Source: Paraburkholderia antibiotica (lineage in GTDB: Bacteria; Pseudomonadota; Gammaproteobacteria; Burkholderiales; Burkholderiaceae). Taken from it: a stretch of 64,000 nucleotides of DNA. The position numbers and the translations under genes were made by a program. The notes under the pieces were generated by a model. The model did not search any database. It saw only the letters and a list, made by a program, of their open reading frames with translations, and was not told the origin of the DNA. The DNA lies in the NCBI RefSeq assembly GCF_012927125.1, contig NZ_JABBFZ010000001.1, positions 1-64,000 of the forward strand. Direction: 5' to 3'. Positions 1 through 8,723 of this stretch are shown one piece after another (position 1 is the first letter of the stretch; every line of letters begins with the position of its first letter).

Positions 1-127
1 TTATATCCATTACTACAACCACGAACGCATCAGGCTCAAGTTGAAAGGCCTGAGTCCCGTGCAATACAGGACCCAGGCCTCGCGTACCGTTTAATCTCTA
101 ACCGTCCAACTTCGCGGGGTCAGTTCA
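1..127 (+). mobile_element. IS3-family insertion sequence, right end only
   Basis: The window opens inside an insertion sequence. The last 31 codons of its transposase (2-94) are followed by about 33 nt ending at 127. Read on the minus strand that end begins TGAACTGACCCCGCG, the type of terminal inverted repeat seen in IS3/IS150-group elements. The left end and any target duplication lie outside the window. The element ends 80 bp past the amiC stop codon, so it probably replaced or displaced the native sequence downstream of amiC. Confidence 0.8.
2..94 (+). CDS. IS3-family transposase (OrfB), C-terminal end, partial
   Basis: An open frame entering from the window edge encodes YIHYYNHERIRLKLKGLSP, then VQYRTQASRTV and a TAA stop. 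This is the classic C-terminal tail of the IS3-family DDE integrase (rve domain), in which the YNxxR..LxxxSPxxYR motif follows the last catalytic Glu. It would cut and join the ends of its own IS. Only the last 31 residues are visible, so it cannot be judged whether the enzyme is intact. The stop sits just inside the right terminal repeat, as is usual for these elements. Confidence 0.85.
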   Translation, partial: YIHYYNHERIRLKLKGLSPVQYRTQASRTV

Positions 128-206
128 GTGAGGCCGTTTTTTTATGGCAGCGCGAGCAAGGGCTAGTCACTTCAACGCCACCGCAAAGCGACGAGCCCGT
201 GGCGCA

Positions 207-1826
207 TCACGTCATGCGGCTCTTCGCGAGCGGCGGGTTCGCCGCGAAATAGCGCTTGATGCCGGTCATGATCGCGCTCGCCATCCTGTCGCGATACGCG
301 TCGTCGTTCAGGCGCTTCTCTTCGTCCGGATTACTGATGAACGCGGTTTCGACGAGGATCGACGGAATGTCCGGCGCCTTCAGCACCGCGAAGCCGGCCT
401 GCTCGACCGAGCCCTTGTGCAGCTTGTTGATGTCGCCGATTTCCTTGAGCACGAAGTTGCCGTAGCGCATCGAGTCGCGAATCTGCGCGGTGGTCGACAT
501 GTCGAACAGCGCACGATTGACGGCCGCGTCGGCGGACTTCACGTTGATGCCGCCGATCTGGTCCGACGAGTTCTCCTTGTTCGCCATCCAGCGCGCGGCC
601 GCGCTCGACGCGCCGTGCTCCGACAGCGCGAACACCGACGAGCCGCGCGCTTCCGGCGTCGTGAACGCGTCCGCGTGGATCGATACAAACAGGTCCGCGC
701 CGACGCGGCGTGCCTTCTGCACGCGCACGTTCAGCGGCACGAAGAAGTCGGCGTCGCGGGTCATCATCGCGCGCATGTTGGGCTGCGCGTCGATCTTCGC
801 GCGCAGCTTCTTCGCGATGTCGAGCGCGATATGTTTCTCGTAGGTGCCCGAGCCGCCGATCGCGCCCGGGTCCTCGCCGCCGTGGCCCGGATCGATCGCG
901 ACGGTGAGCAGCCGCACCGTGTTGCCGCGGCTCGACTTCGGCGCGCTGAACGCGTAGGTGTCGTCGTTGCCGGCGAGCGCGTCGGCGTCCTGGTCGCGCG
1001 TGGCGTTGCCGCCGCTGCCTTTGTTGCGCGCGATCGCGGCGGGCGGCGCGCTTGGGATGGTCGGTGCCGCAGGCGTGGCCGGCTTGCTCGCGATGATCGG
1101 CGGCGCGCCCAGCGTCGTCGTGCCGCGCGCGGGAGGATGCGGCACGGCCGCTGCGCCGCCGTTGTTGGCGCTACCGGCGCCGCCGTTCTGCGCGTAGCGC
1201 TCGAAGAATGCTTCGCTGTTGTCGGCGGGCGGCGTGGTGCCGGGACCGGCGAGCGTCGCGGGCGGCGGTGCGCCGTTTTCCGCGTTCAGCGCATCCTGCT
1301 TGTGCTCGCTCTGCGCGAGCAGCTCCATCAGCGGATCGGGTGCGACGGCCGGATACAGGTCGAACACGAGCCGGTACTTGTACGTGCCGACGGGCGGCAG
1401 CGTGAACACCTGCGGTTTGACCGAGCCCTTCAGGTCGAACACCATGCGCACGACGTGCGGCTGATACTGGCCGACCCGCACCGACGAAATCTGCGGATCG
1501 TTCGGCGTGATTTGAGAGACAAGATCCTTGAGCGCCTGATCGAGGTCGAGTCCGCTCAGATCGACGACCAGCCGGTCCGGTCCCTGCAGCAGTTGCTGGG
1601 CGTTTTGCAGCGGCTGATCGGACTCGATCGTCACGCGCGTGTAATCGCGCGCGGGCCATACGCGCACGCCGAGCACCGAGCTCGCAAACGCGAGACGCGG
1701 CGCGACGAGGCCGAGCAACAGCGTCGATGCGCCCGCGCGCAGCATCTGCCGACGCCGCCAGTTATGCGTTGCGTTCGCCGCCGATTCGATCGAGCGGAAC
1801 GGTTTGATCAACATCTTTCGAGACAT
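207..1826 (-). CDS. amiC: N-acetylmuramoyl-L-alanine amidase, AmiC type
   Basis: Periplasmic zinc amidase that cleaves the bond between N-acetylmuramic acid and L-alanine to separate daughter cells. The 539-residue protein has a twin-arginine signal (RRRQMLRAG, residues 24-32, then a hydrophobic stretch ending in an A-F-A site near 48), an AMIN septum-targeting domain (about 50-160), a Pro/Ala/Gly-rich linker (about 185-300) and an Amidase_3 domain (about 305-530). Expected zinc and catalytic residues are present: H315 in DPGHGGEDPG, E330 in TYEKH, H384 in SIHAD and E493 in VETAF. Its start lies inside the 3' end of tsaE (19-nt overlap), so the two are translationally coupled. The linker is long for the family. 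Confidence 0.95.
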   Translation of the reverse strand: MSRKMLIKPFRSIESAANATHNWRRRQMLRAGASTLLLGLVAPRLAFASSVLGVRVWPARDYTRVTIESDQPLQNAQQLLQGPDRLVVDLSGLDLDQALKDLVSQITPNDPQISSVRVGQYQPHVVRMVFDLKGSVKPQVFTLPPVGTYKYRLVFDLYPAVAPDPLMELLAQSEHKQDALNAENGAPPPATLAGPGTTPPADNSEAFFERYAQNGGAGSANNGGAAAVPHPPARGTTTLGAPPIIASKPATPAAPTIPSAPPAAIARNKGSGGNATRDQDADALAGNDDTYAFSAPKSSRGNTVRLLTVAIDPGHGGEDPGAIGGSGTYEKHIALDIAKKLRAKIDAQPNMRAMMTRDADFFVPLNVRVQKARRVGADLFVSIHADAFTTPEARGSSVFALSEHGASSAAARWMANKENSSDQIGGINVKSADAAVNRALFDMSTTAQIRDSMRYGNFVLKEIGDINKLHKGSVEQAGFAVLKAPDIPSILVETAFISNPDEEKRLNDDAYRDRMASAIMTGIKRYFAANPPLAKSRMT

Positions 1827-2404
1827 GCCTTTCCTGATTCGCTATACGCCCGTGCGACGAGTTTGCGTGCGTCCGCGTCGCCGTCGAGTTCGAGCGAGAA
1901 AACGAGATCCGGCACGCCGAGCAGCGAGCCCGCGCGCTGCGGCCATTCGACGAGGCAGATCGCGCCGCTGTCGAAATACTCGCGAAAGCCCGCGTCGGCC
2001 CATTCGGCCGGATCGGTGAATCTGTACAGATCGAAGTGATAGAGCGCGAGTTCCCCAGCGGGACGTTCGAGCATGTACGGTTCGACCAGCGTGTAGGTGG
2101 GACTGCGCACGCGGCCGGCGTGGCCGAGACCGCGCAGGGTCGCGCGTACGAGCGTGGTTTTGCCGGCGCCGAGGTCGCCGATGAGTTGTACCTGCAAGCC
2201 GTTGAACGGATGACTGTCGGCCGCGCTATGCGCTTCGTCCGGCTGCGGTGCCGCGTGCTGTCGCGACGCTTCGCGCACGCTTTCGATGGCCTGCGCGAAG
2301 CGCGCGCCGAATGCCTGAGTGGCGGCTTCGTCCGCGAGCGCGAAACTGCGTTCGAGCTGCACAGGAGCGGACGGTAGGAGCGCGTGATCGGAATTGACAG
2401 GCAT
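1808..2404 (-). CDS. tsaE: tRNA t6A biosynthesis ATPase TsaE
   Basis: Small P-loop ATPase that works with TsaB and TsaD to put threonylcarbamoyl on A37 of ANN-decoding tRNAs. Visible motifs are the Walker A GDLGAGKTT (about residue 76), switch-like SPTYTLV and the HFDLYR motif. At 198 aa it is longer than the usual ~155 aa because of about 40 extra residues near the N-terminus (an Ala/Gln/His-rich stretch, residues 45-65) before the P-loop. It is first in the tsaE-amiC operon and lies only 17 bp from divergent queG, the same neighbour as in enterobacteria (yjeE/yjeS). Confidence 0.93.
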   Translation of the reverse strand: MPVNSDHALLPSAPVQLERSFALADEAATQAFGARFAQAIESVREASRQHAAPQPDEAHSAADSHPFNGLQVQLIGDLGAGKTTLVRATLRGLGHAGRVRSPTYTLVEPYMLERPAGELALYHFDLYRFTDPAEWADAGFREYFDSGAICLVEWPQRAGSLLGVPDLVFSLELDGDADARKLVARAYSESGKACLERC

Positions 2405-2409
2405 TCTCG

Positions 2410-2415
2410 TAAAAT
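2410..2415 (+). promoter_or_regulatory. -10-like hexamer just before queG
   Basis: TAAAAT lies 6 nt before the queG ATG and there is no purine-rich ribosome-binding site between them, so transcription would start at or next to the ATG. A TTGACA at 2394-2399 is only 10 nt upstream of the hexamer, too close for a normal -35 pairing. The site sits in the 17-bp gap between queG and tsaE. Inferred from pattern only. Confidence 0.4.
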
Positions 2416-2421
2416 GGCGTG

Positions 2422-3780
2422 ATGAACCGAAGTCCGACGTCCCCTGTTTCCCGCACGCCCGCGGCGGCCGATGATGCCGCGCGGACTGAGCCTCGTTTCG
2501 ACGAAGCGGCGCTCCATGCGCTCGCGCTCGACATCAAGACGTGGGGCCGTGAACTCGGTTTCGGGGCGATCGGCATCAGCGACACCGACCTGTCGGCCGC
2601 CGAAGCGCCGCTTGCGGCGTGGCTCGAAGCGGGCTGCCACGGCGAGATGGATTATATGGCCAAACACGGGATGAAACGCGCGCGGCCGGCCGAGCTTGTG
2701 GCCGGCACGCGACGCGTGATCACCGCGCGCATCGCTTATCTGCCTGCGCGGACGCTGGCCGGGGACACGCTTGAAGGGGCGGGTGAGAGTGGGTTTGGAG
2801 GAGCGCAGGAGGGCGGGCATGAGGGGGCGCGGGAAGCTTCGCGCGAAGGCCCGCATGAACGCTACCCCACGCCATCTGAAAGCGCGCCGCAAGACCCACG
2901 CCAAAGCGTTCGACACGCGCGCGACTGGCGCGCGGCCGAGCATGCGCGGCTCGCCGATCCGTCGACGGCGGTGGTGTCGATCTATGCGCGCGGCCGCGAT
3001 TATCACAAGGTGATGCGCAACCGGCTGCAGCAGCTGGCCGACCGGATCGAAGCGGCGATCGGACCGTTCGGCTATCGCGTGTTCACCGATTCGGCGCCGG
3101 TGCTCGAAGTCGAACTCGCACAGAAGGCCGGCATCGGCTGGCGCGGCAAGCACACGCTGCTGCTGCAGCGCGACGCCGGTTCGCTATTTTTCCTCGGCGA
3201 AATCTACGTGGACCTGCCGTTGCCGACCGACGCCGACACGTCGCCCGAAGTCGCGCCCGAAACGCCCGGCTCGCATTGCGGCAGTTGCACGCGTTGTCTC
3301 GGTGCCTGTCCGACCGGCGCGATCGTCGCGCCGTACAAGGTCGACGCGCGCCGCTGCATCTCTTATCTGACGATCGAACTGAAGGGCAGTATTCCCCTGG
3401 ACATGCGGCCGTTGATCGGCAATCGTGTGTATGGCTGTGACGATTGCCAGCTCGTGTGTCCGTGGAACAAGTTCGCGCAGGCGGCGCCGGTCGCCGATTT
3501 CGACGTGCGGCACGGGCTCGATCGCGCGTCGCTGGTCGAGCTGTTCGCGTGGAGCGCCGACGAGTTCGATACGCGCATGCAGGGCAGCGCGATTCGCCGC
3601 ATCGGTTACGAGAGCTGGCTGCGCAATCTCGCGGTCGGCATGGGCAATGCGCTGCGTGCCGCGCCCGCGAGTCTTGCCGCCGATGCACGCGCGGCGATCG
3701 TCGCCGCGTTGCGGCAGCGTGCCGATGATCCGTCGGCGGTTGTGCGCGAGCATGTGGAGTGGGCGCTGGAAGCGGCGTGA
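2422..3780 (+). CDS. queG: epoxyqueuosine reductase QueG
   Basis: Cobalamin- and iron-sulfur-dependent enzyme for the last step of tRNA queuosine synthesis (epoxyqueuosine to queuosine). The two 4Fe-4S motifs are clear: CGSCTRCLGACPTGAI (codons near 3280-3330) and a later C-x2-C-x3-CP cluster in YGCDDCQLVCPWNKF, with an intervening lone Cys in DARRCISYL. The C-terminal HEAT-like tail is present. Two in-frame starts exist, GTG 2419 and ATG 2422; ATG is chosen because it fits the adjacent -10 hexamer. An unusual hydrophilic insert rich in Gly, Glu, Arg and His (about 2770-2930) lies in the N-terminal domain and makes the protein longer (452 aa) than the usual ~370. Confidence 0.93.
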   Translation: MNRSPTSPVSRTPAAADDAARTEPRFDEAALHALALDIKTWGRELGFGAIGISDTDLSAAEAPLAAWLEAGCHGEMDYMAKHGMKRARPAELVAGTRRVITARIAYLPARTLAGDTLEGAGESGFGGAQEGGHEGAREASREGPHERYPTPSESAPQDPRQSVRHARDWRAAEHARLADPSTAVVSIYARGRDYHKVMRNRLQQLADRIEAAIGPFGYRVFTDSAPVLEVELAQKAGIGWRGKHTLLLQRDAGSLFFLGEIYVDLPLPTDADTSPEVAPETPGSHCGSCTRCLGACPTGAIVAPYKVDARRCISYLTIELKGSIPLDMRPLIGNRVYGCDDCQLVCPWNKFAQAAPVADFDVRHGLDRASLVELFAWSADEFDTRMQGSAIRRIGYESWLRNLAVGMGNALRAAPASLAADARAAIVAALRQRADDPSAVVREHVEWALEAA

Positions 3781-4058
3781 GTGGTGATGTAAGTGATGAC
3801 GATGCGATAGATGATGCGAGACGGTGGCGGCAATTCATTGATGGAAAATCCGCCGGGAGAAGCTGGCGCGGAGAATTCGGTAGCGCGCATTCGGCGGCAG
3901 CAATTCGGTGGAGAGAATTCGCGGCGGCGGGGTGTTGTTGTGGCGGGTCGTTGCAGCGCACCCGCACCCCATGCAGGTACGCTACCCGTCCAATGCGCGG
4001 CACGAATCCGCGTGCCCGCTTTCCAGCTTCCAGCCGCGCGATTAAGGAGCAGGCAATC

Positions 4059-4529
4059 ATGTTCAACGCAGTGATCGATGCGCCGTTCGGCAAGGTCGGC
4101 ATCCGGCTCGAAGGCGAGGCCGTGCGCGAGATCGTCTATCTGCCGGAGTCCACCCGCAACATCGCGCCCGATACGCCGCTCGCGCGGCAGGCGGTCGAAC
4201 AGATCGAGCGGTATTTCGAGCGCGCGTCCGCGAAGTTCGAGTTGCCGCTCGCCGACGTCGGCACCGCGTTCCAGCGACGCGTGTGGCAGGCGATCTGCGA
4301 GATTCCGCCGGGCATCGTGCTGACCTACGGGCAACTCGCGAAGCAGGTCGGCAGCGCGCCGCGCGCGGTCGGCCAGGCGTGTGGCGCCAACTTCTTTCCG
4401 ATCGTGATTCCGTGTCATCGCGTGGTCGGGTCGGGCGGCATCGGCGGCTTCGCGCATCATGGCGGCGATGGCTTTTTTCGCAACGTAAAGCGTTGGCTGC
4501 TCACGCATGAAGGTGTGCCGTACGCATGA
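4059..4529 (+). CDS. ogt: methylated-DNA--[protein]-cysteine S-methyltransferase
   Basis: Suicide DNA-repair enzyme that transfers the methyl group of O6-methylguanine to its own cysteine. The active-site motif IPCHRVV is present, along with the helix-turn-helix segment YGQLAKQVGSAPRAVGQA. It is 156 aa, normal for Ogt/MGMT. The ATG at 4059 is chosen because it follows an AAGGAG site by 9 nt; the frame stays open upstream to 3759 but that stretch has no family similarity. Its stop overlaps the xerD start (ATGA), so both are co-translated. The 278 bp upstream (3781-4058) hold no other gene that can be supported. Confidence 0.93.
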   Translation: MFNAVIDAPFGKVGIRLEGEAVREIVYLPESTRNIAPDTPLARQAVEQIERYFERASAKFELPLADVGTAFQRRVWQAICEIPPGIVLTYGQLAKQVGSAPRAVGQACGANFFPIVIPCHRVVGSGGIGGFAHHGGDGFFRNVKRWLLTHEGVPYA

Positions 4530-5482
4530 GCGCGACTGTGAATATGACTGAAACGGCAACCCAGCCCGACGACGCGGCCGCGTCGCCGCTGCTCCTGACC
4601 AGCACCGCGTCGATCGACGCATTCTGCGACGCGCTGTGGCTCGAGCACGGCCTGTCGCGCAACACGCTCGACGCGTATCGCCGCGACCTGCGGCTCTTCT
4701 GCGAATGGCTTGCGCACACGCGCAACGCGTCGCTCGACACCGCCGGCGAAGCCGACCTCAACGCGTATAGCGCGGCGCGTCAGAAGGACAAGGCGACCTC
4801 GGCGAATCGTCGGCTGTCGGTGTTTCGCCGCTACTACGCGTGGGCGGTGCGCGAGCATCGCGCGACCGCCGATCCGACGCAGCGCATCCGCTCGGCAAAG
4901 CAGGCGCCGCGGTTTCCGTCGACGTTGAGCGAGGCGCAGGTCGAAGCGCTGCTCGGCGCGCCGGACATCGGCACGCCGCTGGGTCTGCGCGACCGCACGA
5001 TGCTGGAGCTGATGTATGCGAGCGGTCTGCGCGTGACCGAACTCGTCACGCTGAAGACCGTCGAGGTAGGGCTCAACGAAGGCGTGGTGCGCGTGACCGG
5101 CAAAGGCTCGAAGGAGCGGCTGATTCCGTTCGGCGAAGAAGCGCATGCGTGGATCGAGCGCTATCTGCGCGACGCGCGCCCGGCGCTGCTCGGTCCGCGC
5201 GCGGCCGACGCGCTGTTCGTGACGACCCGCGCGGAAGGCATGACGCGCCAGCAGTTCTGGAACATCATCAAGCGACACGCGCAGGCGGCCGGGGTGCATG
5301 CGCCGTTGTCGCCGCATACGCTGCGGCACGCGTTCGCGACGCATCTGCTGAATCACGGCGCGGATCTGCGCGTCGTGCAACTGCTGCTGGGTCACACCGA
5401 TATATCGACCACGCAGATCTATACGCACGTCGCGCGCGAGCGGTTGAAGTCGCTGCATGCGCAGCATCATCCGCGGGGGTGA
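4526..5482 (+). CDS. xerD: site-specific tyrosine recombinase XerD
   Basis: Chromosome-dimer resolution recombinase that acts with XerC at dif during division. The N-terminal SAM-like domain (about residues 25-115) contains the RNTLDAYRRDL motif. The catalytic domain carries the tyrosine-recombinase set: Arg in ASGLRVTEL, Lys in GKGSKER, HTLRHAFATHLL, LGHTDIS and the nucleophile Tyr in QIYTHV. Length (318 aa) fits XerD after an extra ~20-residue N-terminal tail. It starts 4 nt inside ogt. An ATG three codons from the overlap is the only clear choice. Confidence 0.93.
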   Translation: MSATVNMTETATQPDDAAASPLLLTSTASIDAFCDALWLEHGLSRNTLDAYRRDLRLFCEWLAHTRNASLDTAGEADLNAYSAARQKDKATSANRRLSVFRRYYAWAVREHRATADPTQRIRSAKQAPRFPSTLSEAQVEALLGAPDIGTPLGLRDRTMLELMYASGLRVTELVTLKTVEVGLNEGVVRVTGKGSKERLIPFGEEAHAWIERYLRDARPALLGPRAADALFVTTRAEGMTRQQFWNIIKRHAQAAGVHAPLSPHTLRHAFATHLLNHGADLRVVQLLLGHTDISTTQIYTHVARERLKSLHAQHHPRG

Positions 5483-5550
5483 GTGGGGCGTGATGATGTG
5501 GCAGTGCGGGCGGTGTTGCACGTACGGCGCGCGACGCGCGATATGCTGTG

Positions 5551-5620
5551 CTGCGTGCTGCGTGCTGCGTGCTGCGTGCTGCGTGCTGCGTGCTGCGTGC
5601 TGCGTGCTGCGTGCTGCGTG
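5551..5620. repeat. ten perfect tandem copies of a 7-bp unit
   Basis: CTGCGTG is repeated ten times without error in the 247-bp gap between the convergent genes xerD and the acyl-CoA ligase, with a decayed partial copy just upstream (5545-5550). It lies outside any supported gene. Because 7 is not a multiple of 3, it would not tolerate copy changes inside a coding frame. Such loci often vary in copy number between strains. Confidence 0.95.
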
Positions 5621-5729
5621 CCGCAGCGCTTGCGTGTTCGTAGCCCGTGTGCGCGCATGTTCGCGGTGCGCATGAGCGCACGACCGGCGCGCGAGCCAGG
5701 CCCGCGTCACCGCCCGCGCCCACCACGCA

Positions 5730-7292
5730 TCACACGAACTCGCGCAGCCGATGCTTGAGAATCTTGCCGGTCGACGCCGCCGGCAACGCCTCCAGCACCT
5801 TCAGTTCGGCCGGCCGCTTGTACGGTGCGAGCCGCTCGCCGCACCACGCGATCAACTCGGCCGGCGTGAGCGTCGCGCCCGAAACCAGCTCGACGAACGC
5901 GATCACTTCCTCGTTGCCCTCGACCGCGCGCCCGATCACCGCCGATTGCACGACCTGCGGATGCGCGTTCAGCACATGCTCGACCTCGGCCGGATACACG
6001 TTGAAGCCCGAGCGGATGATCAGCTCCTTGCTGCGCCCGACGATATGCAATGCGCCGTCGGCATCCTGACGCGCGAGGTCGCCGGTTTTCAGCCAGCCGT
6101 CTTCAGTGACGGTCGCGCGGGTCTGTTCGGGGCTGCGGTAATAGCCGAGCATCACGTTCGGCCCGCGCACCCACAGTTCACCGATTTCACCCGGCGCCGC
6201 CGCGACGCCGTCGAGTCCGACGAACTTCACCTCGACCCCCGGAATGATTTCGCCGACCGAGCAGTCGTCACGCGGTGCATCGAGCATCGTGTGTGACACC
6301 GTCGGGCTGCTTTCGGTCATCCCATAGCCGTTGTGCAGCGGCAGACCGTAGATCGCTTCAGCCTGTGCTTTCAGCGCGGCGTCGAGCGGCGAGCCGCCCG
6401 AGTACGCGAAGCGCAGTTGCGGCGCGGACCACGCGTGGCCGTGCGTCTGCAGATGTTCGAGCAGCTTCGCGTGCATGGCCGGCACGCCCTGGAAGATCGA
6501 CACGCGCTCGTCGGCGAGCGCGCGGCGCACCGCTTCCGGCACGAAGCGCGGCGCGAGCCGCAAGGTCGCGCCCGCATGCAGGCTGCCGAGGCACACCGAC
6601 GCGAAGCCGTACACGTGCGAGATCGGCAGCACCGCATACACGACGTCGTCGGGGCCGACCTGGCGCAGCCGGCTCGACACCGCCGCGATGTACAGCAGAT
6701 TGCGATGCGACAGCATCACGCCCTTCGGCGCGCCGGTGGTGCCGGTCGTATAGATCAGCGCCGCGCATTGGCGCGCGTTGGCGGCTTCGACGGGCTCGGC
6801 TTGCACGCTGTCATCCACCGCATATGACCACGCGCCGATGTCCGGCGTGAGCGTCGGTGCGCTGTGGGCGTCGTGGCGCTCGGCATGCCGGAGCGCGTCG
6901 GGCGAGCTTTCGACCGCATACGCGACGACGCGCGGCTGCGCATGCGCGCGGATCGCATCGAGTTCGGCCGCCGACAGCCGCGCGTTCGATACCAGCGCCC
7001 ACGCATCGAGCCGCGCGGTCGCGAACAGCAGCACGATCTGCGCGATGCTGTTTTCCGCGACGATCATCACCCGATCGCCGCCGCGCACGCCCCAGTCGCG
7101 CAGCAGCGCGGCGGTCGCGTCGACGGCCTGCAGCAGTTGCGCGTTGGTGAGGCTGCGCGCGTCCTCGATCAGCGCGACGTGCTGCGGATCGCGTGCGGCG
7201 ACGAGCGCCGGAATCTCGCTGATGCGCGCGGGCAGGGCGGCCAGCAGCGCGGGAATGTCGATGGTGGTGCGGATGACTGAAGCCTGATTCAA
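5730..7292 (-). CDS. class I acyl-CoA ligase (AMP-binding enzyme)
   Basis: Acyl- or aryl-CoA synthetase of the ANL superfamily: it adenylates a carboxylic acid and then forms the CoA thioester. All hallmark motifs are present: P-loop YTTGTTGAPKGVMLSHRN, NGYGMTESSP, GWLKTGDLA and the C-terminal Lys in STGKILKHRL. The start is set at TTG 7292, preceded by AGGAGG at 7303-7298; the frame stays open to 7370 but runs into the ybaK promoter region. About 520 aa, normal for the family. The substrate cannot be told from sequence. It is convergent with xerD and divergent from ybaK. Confidence 0.85.
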   Translation of the reverse strand: MNQASVIRTTIDIPALLAALPARISEIPALVAARDPQHVALIEDARSLTNAQLLQAVDATAALLRDWGVRGGDRVMIVAENSIAQIVLLFATARLDAWALVSNARLSAAELDAIRAHAQPRVVAYAVESSPDALRHAERHDAHSAPTLTPDIGAWSYAVDDSVQAEPVEAANARQCAALIYTTGTTGAPKGVMLSHRNLLYIAAVSSRLRQVGPDDVVYAVLPISHVYGFASVCLGSLHAGATLRLAPRFVPEAVRRALADERVSIFQGVPAMHAKLLEHLQTHGHAWSAPQLRFAYSGGSPLDAALKAQAEAIYGLPLHNGYGMTESSPTVSHTMLDAPRDDCSVGEIIPGVEVKFVGLDGVAAAPGEIGELWVRGPNVMLGYYRSPEQTRATVTEDGWLKTGDLARQDADGALHIVGRSKELIIRSGFNVYPAEVEHVLNAHPQVVQSAVIGRAVEGNEEVIAFVELVSGATLTPAELIAWCGERLAPYKRPAELKVLEALPAASTGKILKHRLREFV

Positions 7293-7428
7293 CACTGCCT
7301 CCTGAAACGGTTCATTGCCCGCGTGCAGTATCTCGCACTGCATCGGCCTATTTCCGAACGATCGTGCCACAAGCCGCGGACCCGCACAATTGGCCGTTCG
7401 GCAAATAGCGGTCGTGCGGACGGGCCAT

Positions 7429-7434
7429 TACAAT
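7429..7434 (+). promoter_or_regulatory. -10-like hexamer before ybaK
   Basis: TACAAT lies 6 nt before the ybaK ATG with no ribosome-binding site between, the same spacing as at queG, xseA and clpS. This suggests a leaderless transcript. No good -35 is visible at 16-18 nt upstream. Confidence 0.4.
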
Positions 7435-7440
7435 GCGCCG

Positions 7441-7932
7441 ATGAGCAAATCCAGACACGTGTCCGAAACGCCCGCCACGCAACTGCTGCGCCGTCATGGC
7501 GTCGCTTTTGGCGAGCATCCTTACGACTATGTCGAGCACGGCGGCACCGGCGAATCGGCGCGCCAGCTCGGCGTCGACGAGCATCACGTCGTGAAGACGC
7601 TGGTAATGGAGGACGAACACGCGAAGCCGCTGATCGTGCTGATGCACGGCGACCGTACCGTCAGCACGAAAAATCTTGCGCGGCAGATCGGCGCGAAGCG
7701 CGTCGAGCCGTGCAAGCCGGAGGTCGCGAACCGGCATTCGGGTTATCTGATCGGCGGCACGTCGCCGTTCAGCACGCGCAAGCAGATGCCGGTGTACGTC
7801 GAGTCGAGCATTCTCGAGATGGACCGGATCTGGCTGAACGGCGGGCGGCGCGGCTTTCTCGTCAGCATCGAACCGACGGTGCTGACCGAGCTGCTGGCGG
7901 CGAAACCGGTGCAATGCGCGAGCGTGGATTAA
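7441..7932 (+). CDS. ybaK: Cys-tRNA(Pro)/aminoacyl-tRNA deacylase, YbaK/EbsC family
   Basis: Editing enzyme that hydrolyses misacylated tRNA, classically Cys-tRNA(Pro). The single YbaK domain fills the 163-residue protein and includes the conserved Lys in HVVKTLVM and the GGTSPFSTRK loop. The start at ATG 7441 matches the usual N-terminus of the family (SETPATQLLRRHGV); the frame is open upstream only as a GC artefact. It is a single-gene unit; plsY follows 155 bp downstream with its own promoter. Confidence 0.92.
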   Translation: MSKSRHVSETPATQLLRRHGVAFGEHPYDYVEHGGTGESARQLGVDEHHVVKTLVMEDEHAKPLIVLMHGDRTVSTKNLARQIGAKRVEPCKPEVANRHSGYLIGGTSPFSTRKQMPVYVESSILEMDRIWLNGGRRGFLVSIEPTVLTELLAAKPVQCASVD

Positions 7933-7998
7933 AGCGTGGATTGAAGTCCGAGTGCGTGTTGACGTTTGCATGAATGTTTTTCGCGCGTACACGTTCGG

Positions 7999-8004
7999 TA
8001 GAAT
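7999..8004 (+). promoter_or_regulatory. probable plsY -10 element
   Basis: TAGAAT with a T-rich -35-like stretch 16 nt upstream (7977-7982, TTTTTC) sits 84 nt before the plsY ATG. The -35 is poor, so only the -10 is supported. Confidence 0.35.
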
Positions 8005-8087
8005 GTGCGCCGCCCAGTTCCGAGTGGCATGCCCTGATGCGGTTGGGGCGTCGAGTGTCAGACCGCGATACCTATAAGAGTCCTCAG

Positions 8088-8723
8088 ATGCCAAACCTGA
8101 TCGTCGCCATCGTTGCCTATCTGATCGGTTCGTTGTCGTTTGCCGTGATCGTGAGTGCCGCGATGGGGCTCGACGACCCGCGCTCGTACGGCTCGGGCAA
8201 TCCGGGCGCGACCAACGTGCTGCGCAGCGGCAGCAAGAAGGCCGCGATTCTGACGCTGATCGGCGATGCCTTCAAGGGTTGGCTGCCAGTGTGGTTCGTC
8301 GTGCATTTCGGCGCGCGCTTCGGGCTCGACGATCGCTCGATCGCGCTGGCGTCGATCGCGGTGTTTCTCGGTCACCTGTATCCGATTTTCTTCCGCTTCA
8401 AGGGCGGCAAGGGCGTCGCGACCGCCGCGGGCGTGTTGCTCGCGATCAATCCGACGCTTGGCGTCGCGACCTTGCTGACCTGGCTGATCGTCGCGTTCTT
8501 CACGCGCTATTCGTCGCTTGCCGCGCTGTGCGCGGCGTTGTTCGCACCGCTCTTCTATGTGTTCCTGTTCGGGCCGCGCATCGTCGCGCTGTCGATCTTC
8601 GCGATGAGCCTGCTGCTCGTGTGGCGCCATCGCGGCAATATCGCGAAGCTGATGCGGGGCGAGGAGAGCCGGATCGGCGACAAGAAGAAGGCCGCGAGCC
8701 CGGCGTCGGGCAACGATCTTTGA
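8088..8723 (+). CDS. plsY: glycerol-3-phosphate acyltransferase PlsY
   Basis: Inner-membrane enzyme that acylates glycerol-3-phosphate with acyl-phosphate, the first step of phospholipid synthesis. The three cytosolic motifs are visible: [25 protein letters not shown] and a third near [13 protein letters not shown]. About five hydrophobic segments fit the known topology. Length is 211 aa. ATG 8088 is the family start; 38 further upstream codons lack conservation. The cytosolic Lys-rich tail (KKKAASPA) is a common end in Burkholderia. Confidence 0.95.
   Translation: MPNLIVAIVAYLIGSLSFAVIVSAAMGLDDPRSYGSGNPGATNVLRSGSKKAAILTLIGDAFKGWLPVWFVVHFGARFGLDDRSIALASIAVFLGHLYPIFFRFKGGKGVATAAGVLLAINPTLGVATLLTWLIVAFFTRYSSLAALCAALFAPLFYVFLFGPRIVALSIFAMSLLLVWRHRGNIAKLMRGEESRIGDKKKAASPASGNDL

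Noticed and set aside
144..2039. 631-codon open frame opposite amiC
   Set aside because: Antisense to amiC with Arg-rich, non-conserved sequence; amiC has a signal peptide and zinc residues.
3759..4058. N-terminal extension of the ogt frame
   Set aside because: Open but not conserved; a good ribosome-binding site places the start at 4059.
5551..5620. CRISPR array
   Set aside because: Copies are contiguous 7-mers with no spacers and there are no cas genes in the window.
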